In this document: one piece after another, positions 59,901 through 64,000 of the stretch
Position numbering within the stretch: the first letter of the stretch is position 1
Layout: each line of letters starts with the position of its first letter
Notes under the pieces: model-generated
Told to the model about the DNA's origin: nothing
What the model saw: only the letters and a program-made list of their open reading frames with translations
Database searches by the model: none
Source of the DNA: Polytrichum commune
Lineage: Eukaryota > Streptophyta > Polytrichopsida > Polytrichales > Polytrichaceae
Assembly: GCA_950295325.1 (NCBI GenBank)
Contig: OX485805.1
Span: 26,087,501-26,151,500, forward strand
Direction: 5' to 3'
DNA length: 64,000 nucleotides
Position numbers and translations under genes: made by a program

Positions 59901-60179
59901 TCAGGTTAGGTTTGCGTTTTTGTTGCCCGCCAAACATTTCAAGATGCCCGGTGATAACTTGGGTAAGGGTGTGGTCACTCATTAATTAATATACTATTAT
60001 TAAACTATAATTTTGTGACCGAGAAAAGGAGTTGTAGATTTATCATATTTGATACTCACACATATCAAGCCTCCACATCTTATTATCTTTTGCGTTCTCA
60101 TTTACCTTTCTTATTTTTAATTAAATTTGTCATTTTATTTACAATTATCATAAGATTTGAATTTTCATTTAATCATCAT
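56991..60179. other. 5' region of the MAPKKK gene
   Basis: A CAG acceptor at 57010-57008 just before the first exon suggests at least one upstream (possibly untranslated) exon. Candidate donors exist, for example CAACAG|GTGGAG near 58267, but no leader exon can be fixed. Minus frames at 58407-58703 and 59752-59982 have no recognised domain. A Tandem AAGCAAGCAAGC occurs near 59356. Confidence 0.45.
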
Positions 60180-60780
60180 CATCACATTTGTCATTTTTTT
60201 TAGAAAAAAAATTTAAATTATTAACATTTAAGTTTTCAAGATATCAAATTTTCCAATTTGATTGAAATATTTCTATTTGATTGGAAAAAGAATTTGATCC
60301 AAAATTTGATTTGATTGAAATTAAATTTGGTTGATTAAAATATTTCGAGTTCATTGAATTTTTTTAAATAGATCAAATGCTCTAAATTTTTTTTTAAATT
60401 ATTCATTATTAGTATTTATTTAGGTTAAAAAAATTTACTAAATTTTCTAAATTTTACTATAAATGTTTTATTTTGGTGAAAATTATTTTTTTATTAAAAT
60501 GTTCAAAATTTTCAAAGTTTTTGAATTTGAGCCAAAAATTCAGGTTTATTCAAAAATTCAAAAAACTGATTTATTAACATCTTCTCGATCTTATTAAAAA
60601 AACTGATTTTTTTTATTATTTCAAAATTTATTTCAACTGAAAAAATTAAAGGTTTTTTATTTCTGATTTTGTAGTAAATTTCAATAAGTTTTTTATTATT
60701 GAACTCATTTTTTAATTTATCAATTTTTAATTTTTTTTTAATTTTTTTGTTTTTACATACAAATTCTTTTACAATCAATA
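60180..60780. repeat. Extremely AT-rich low-complexity tract
   Basis: About 600 bp almost entirely A and T with repeated AAATTT/TTTGAATTT words. The minus frame inside it (60512-60805, Lys/Asn/Ile/Phe-rich) is a composition artefact. Such tracts are candidate matrix-attachment or DNA-unwinding regions. Confidence 0.75.
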
Positions 60781-61592
60781 TAAACAAATGTATTTGACAT
60801 CTCAAATTAAGATGTAGTAGGTAAGTTTGTTTCCAGAAGAAGAGATCCTAGGAAGTAACTTACATAATTTGATAATTTGTTATATACATGTGGAACATCA
60901 TAGGACTTCATGTTTTGAGTATATATTGGTAAGTTGTTTTGTACAATGCAATGGTAAACAATAGGACGTTAGGCAGGAAAGATAGCAATATTTGTTGAAG
61001 TAAAGTTGCCAATAAATAATCAAGCATCCATGAAAAGGAATTAAGAATAAGGAAGCTTTGCTCTTCATATAAAACTAGTGACAATTTGAATAGGTGTGTC
61101 TCTTCATGTAAATTAAATTCCGTATGGAATTATATTGTACCTTACCATGTATGCATCATGTCATGTATGCACACATGAATTCCGTACAGAATTGTCAGTA
61201 TATTGCCCATGGACCAATGACATGAGATTTTTCTTTGAAAAACACTTTAGATAGATCTCCGGGATTTAGGGCTTTGCAATCACTATGTATTCCTAAGAAT
61301 GCCAAAGATTTGCGCCAATGACGACATTGGGATCGTTTGTGTTGATGATGTATTTGTAGCGCATGCATTGCTACGGCAAGAAATGCCACAAATCATTTGT
61401 GAGATGAGAGATCGACTTCAATGGGACTTCAACTCTTGAATTCTCTTAAATTTGGGGTTCAACTTCCCGACAAGAGTGTATCAAATTTGTGATTGTAAGA
61501 TACATTGCCCATGGCAACTTTGAAGCAAAAGTTGGCTCGAGTCTTTTTGCAAGATGTGAAAGTAACTTCAACTATTTTTCTCAGTTTTGGAG
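60781..61592. other. Intergenic DNA, no gene seen
   Basis: No domain-bearing frame. The minus frame at 61195-61389 is short and unsupported. Confidence 0.5.
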
Positions 61593-61594
61593 TA

Positions 61595-62564
61595 CAGTCA
61601 TGACTCTATAAGTGTTACCCCTATAAGCATTATAATTTCATATATGTTAAGAAAATTTTACTCCCCTACAAAAACACAATTGGTAAGACTAGTGAGTGTT
61701 ATGTGTTAAGTGTTATAACATGCTCTACTCCCTTCTTTGTTAATTACACCTTTATAAGTGTTAATTTTGAGAAAATCAAGGTAATAATATATGAGAGCAT
61801 AAATTCTAAACATGTAATCACATTTATTCCATATTCTTTGCGAACAAGTCAAATATTCTCTCTTATTTAGAGATCCTTCCTCCTTGTGCACTTTCAAGCA
61901 ATTTGGGAGAGGAGATGGCAAACAAAGAAGGTTTGGGAGTTGGGGTGCTTGTTGGGTGCTAGTTTGCTAGTTGGGGCTTATGTTACTTGATATAGCATCT
62001 TTCAAATGCAATAATCAGGGTCAACAATCAGGTAGGCGCAAGTATTGTATGAAGCTTCTTTTTTGTCTTTCTTTTCTTTTTTCTTTTTTCTTTTTTTTTC
62101 AAAAAATTACAAGTAGATTGTTAGTCAACATGTTTACAGATCAATCGAGGGTATGGAGCCTTTAGAGACTTTGAAGAAATACTTTAAACAAAGACCAAAT
62201 GATGCCCTATCACACATCATAAGCATTCAAGGACTCCAGAAGGAAGTTTCATCTCATCATTTAGAAGCTTCTCATCAGACTACTATAGACTCCTTCTTTC
62301 AGTTAGTTTAGTTGGAAGAATCTCGTCAAGTTATTACTATAAAAATTATTTCTTTCAACTAGTTTAGTTGAATTATGTATTATCATTTGTACTTTCATTT
62401 TTTATTTATATAAAAACATTGTGTTATTCATTTACAAAATTAAGGGTTACTTTTATAAATGTTATTAATCATCAATAGGAATTCTATAAGTGCTACTTGT
62501 TATAATTCTATATATGTTATTTTTTTGCTACTCCTAACATGTAACATTTATAGAGTCCTGACTG
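61595..62564 (+). mobile_element. pogo/Tc1-mariner-like remnant, 970 bp
   Basis: Inverted ends CAGTCATGACTCTATAAGTG and, as reverse complement of the right, CAGTCAGGACTCTATAAATG. These extend to about 24 bp with 22 matches, followed by a second pair of inverted CTATAAG/TTATAATT blocks. TA dinucleotides flank both sides (61593-61594, 62565-62566), as expected for Tc1/mariner/pogo insertion. Most of a transposase is missing, but a C-terminal piece remains at 62117-62311. Confidence 0.7.
62117..62311 (+). pseudogene. C-terminal fragment of a pogo/Tigger-like transposase
   Basis: A 64-codon open stretch reads GMEPLETLKKYFKQRPND, later GLQKEVSSHHLEASHQTTID, then SFF and QLV and a stop. QTTIDSFF fits the PCNA-interacting (PIP) box QxxIxxFF. 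Pogo transposase is known to end with such a PIP box. It is preceded by stops, and the DNA-binding and DDE regions are absent or unrecognisable. Confidence 0.45.
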
Positions 62565-62726
62565 TATCAACTTTCCAACAAGAGTGTATAAAACATATGA
62601 TTCTAAACTAGACAACATTCAGAGTCGCAGTGTGAATAATGATGGATGTATGTTTCCAACAGGTTTGATGCAACTATTACATCAAGAGTTGGCCTAAATT
62701 TGGTGCACTTGGTGGAATCAACCTCA

Positions 62727-63225
62727 GGGCCACTTCACACACGAGACTGAGAGCCCGTGACCAGTACACTTCAAGCACTCTCATTGGTGGAAAAAGCGGA
62801 TCCGGCTCAAGTTCACTTCACACTACGCTTGAAGGAGCAACAAGGTATGTGAATGCAAGATGGATGTAAAGTCTACATGGATTCCTACATGGCATCAAAT
62901 GGATCATGTTTCATGGTCACTTGGATTATTTTCAAGAACCACCTCTTGGAGGCAAGCCTAACACAAAACCAGGAGACCATGGCACTCCGAATGCTCACAA
63001 CCGTTGATTTATCTATTTTAACATGTGTGAGACCCCGCATGAATAAAAATTCATTGTGATAGCATTTGGTTGAGGGCCCGGTCACATATGACTTCACACT
63101 ACACTCGAGGATCAGTGACCACACTACATGATTTTGGAAGTGTGTTGGGACGGCCTTTGGACACTTTCTTTTGGGCTCTCACAATTTCATGGTCACGGCT
63201 CTTGGCTCGTGTGTGAAAGTGGCCC
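62727..63225. mobile_element. MITE, short-type family copy 3
   Basis: A 499-bp element with ends GGGCCACTTCACACACGAG and, as reverse complement of the right, GGGCCACTTTCACACACGAG. A perfect TCA duplication (62724-62726, 63226-63228) flanks it. It aligns along its length with 9808-10293. A 12-bp stretch in this copy (ATTCCTACATGG near 62880) is missing from that one. Confidence 0.85.
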
Positions 63226-63228
63226 TCA

Positions 63229-64000
63229 GTTCAAAGGTTGGCTGGAATTTTTTTGCGAGATGTGAAAGTAGCTTCAACGTAACAACGTTCCAACACGAGT
63301 AGGTTTCAAAACCCCAAGCTAAATCACATTTGTGTTTGGCTAAGTCCCGCCCCTCCCACGCCTCCTTCACTGCCTGATTGTCATGCCCGCACCTGCATGG
63401 GACCTCTTCCTCGTTGGGAACCAATGTGACAATATCCGGTCAAAATAACAAATATTCAAGTTGACATCACTTTCATTATTCCCAAGTTAATTGATGGAGT
63501 TCCTTCGCATGTCAAAGGAGCTTATGCCCCTTTCCCACTTGACTTTAGCTAAGCCTAAAAGTTGGATCTAATAACGTGGCCTTCACACCATCGACACTAT
63601 CTAGTCCCCAGCCTAGTTGGCAAATGATATGGCATGGTTTAAAAGTGGAGGTTTTAAGCGCCTCAAGCAACCACCCTCCCATCGGTGCCTAGATATGAGG
63701 CAAGAATGTAGGAAGTTTAAAAGTGTCGCCTACTGCCCTTGTGATTGGTTGCTTTTAGTCTTAGCTATGAGGGCACAAGGAACTCCATTAACAAAAACCA
63801 ATGGTAAGATAAATGAGTAGTAAGGCATTTGGGGATGGGACAAAAACTATCCAACATGTCATTGCTTGGTAGATAAAAAAACAATGAACATGTGTGAAAA
63901 CTACTTAACTTAAACCTACTCAACAATCTCCGGAGCAAGTTCTCGTAGGTGCCTTGGGATAGCCGGATGCCTCCGCTATAACTAAGGGAACTTTACTTGG
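63229..64000. other. Intergenic DNA to window end
   Basis: Short plus frame 63617-63820 has no recognised domain. Nothing else identified. Confidence 0.5.

Noticed and set aside
60512-60805. 97-codon minus-strand frame
   Set aside because: Lies in near-pure AT sequence; Lys/Asn/Ile/Phe composition is an artefact.

Overview
The window looks like nuclear DNA of a land plant: spliced genes with GT-AG introns, a plant-type PHT1 phosphate transporter, a plant MEKK-type MAPKKK, AT-rich intergenic DNA and many non-autonomous DNA transposons. A decayed kinase-like fragment (14.1-14.4 kb) has a CDW-type motif that I associate from memory with moss kinases. That hints at a bryophyte or other seedless plant, but the species cannot be fixed from this sequence.

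Only two genes look intact, both on the minus strand. PHT1 (38023 to 35235) has 2 exons and encodes a 536-aa H+/phosphate symporter. The second gene (56990 to 46273) has 13 coding exons and encodes about 1218 aa: a Ser/Pro-rich N-terminus, three ankyrin repeats, a long acidic/disordered middle, a Cys-rich knot and a C-terminal MEKK/ANP-like MAPKKK kinase domain. All exon phases join, every intron is GT-AG, and the kinase catalytic residues are complete. The two genes are about 8 kb apart, and nothing here links them functionally.

Layout: 1-18 kb is repeat-rich intergenic DNA with MITEs, two families of long direct repeats, a SINE and one kinase-like pseudogene. 18.1-23.1 kb is a CACTA element with an AAA target duplication that carries a spliced fragment resembling phytanoyl-CoA dioxygenase. 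23-35 kb holds a GC-rich block, another MITE, a decayed multi-segment gene, and a pseudogene split by a hAT-type MITE with an exact 8-bp duplication. 34.6-38 kb is PHT1 with a duplicated 3' flank. 38-46 kb is upstream/intergenic DNA with a small TIR element. 46.3-57 kb is the ankyrin-MAPKKK gene, with a 757-bp foldback MITE in intron 11. 57-64 kb is its upstream region, an extremely AT-rich tract, a pogo/Tc1-like remnant and a last MITE.

The most notable items are the ankyrin-MEKK architecture, a six-member MITE family (GGGCC-CTTCACAC-like ends, 3-bp TNA duplications), the CACTA element with a captured oxygenase fragment, the hAT MITE whose removal rejoins a reading frame, and the pogo-like remnant that retains a PCNA-box-like C-terminus. 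All calls rest on reading the sequence; no database search was run.
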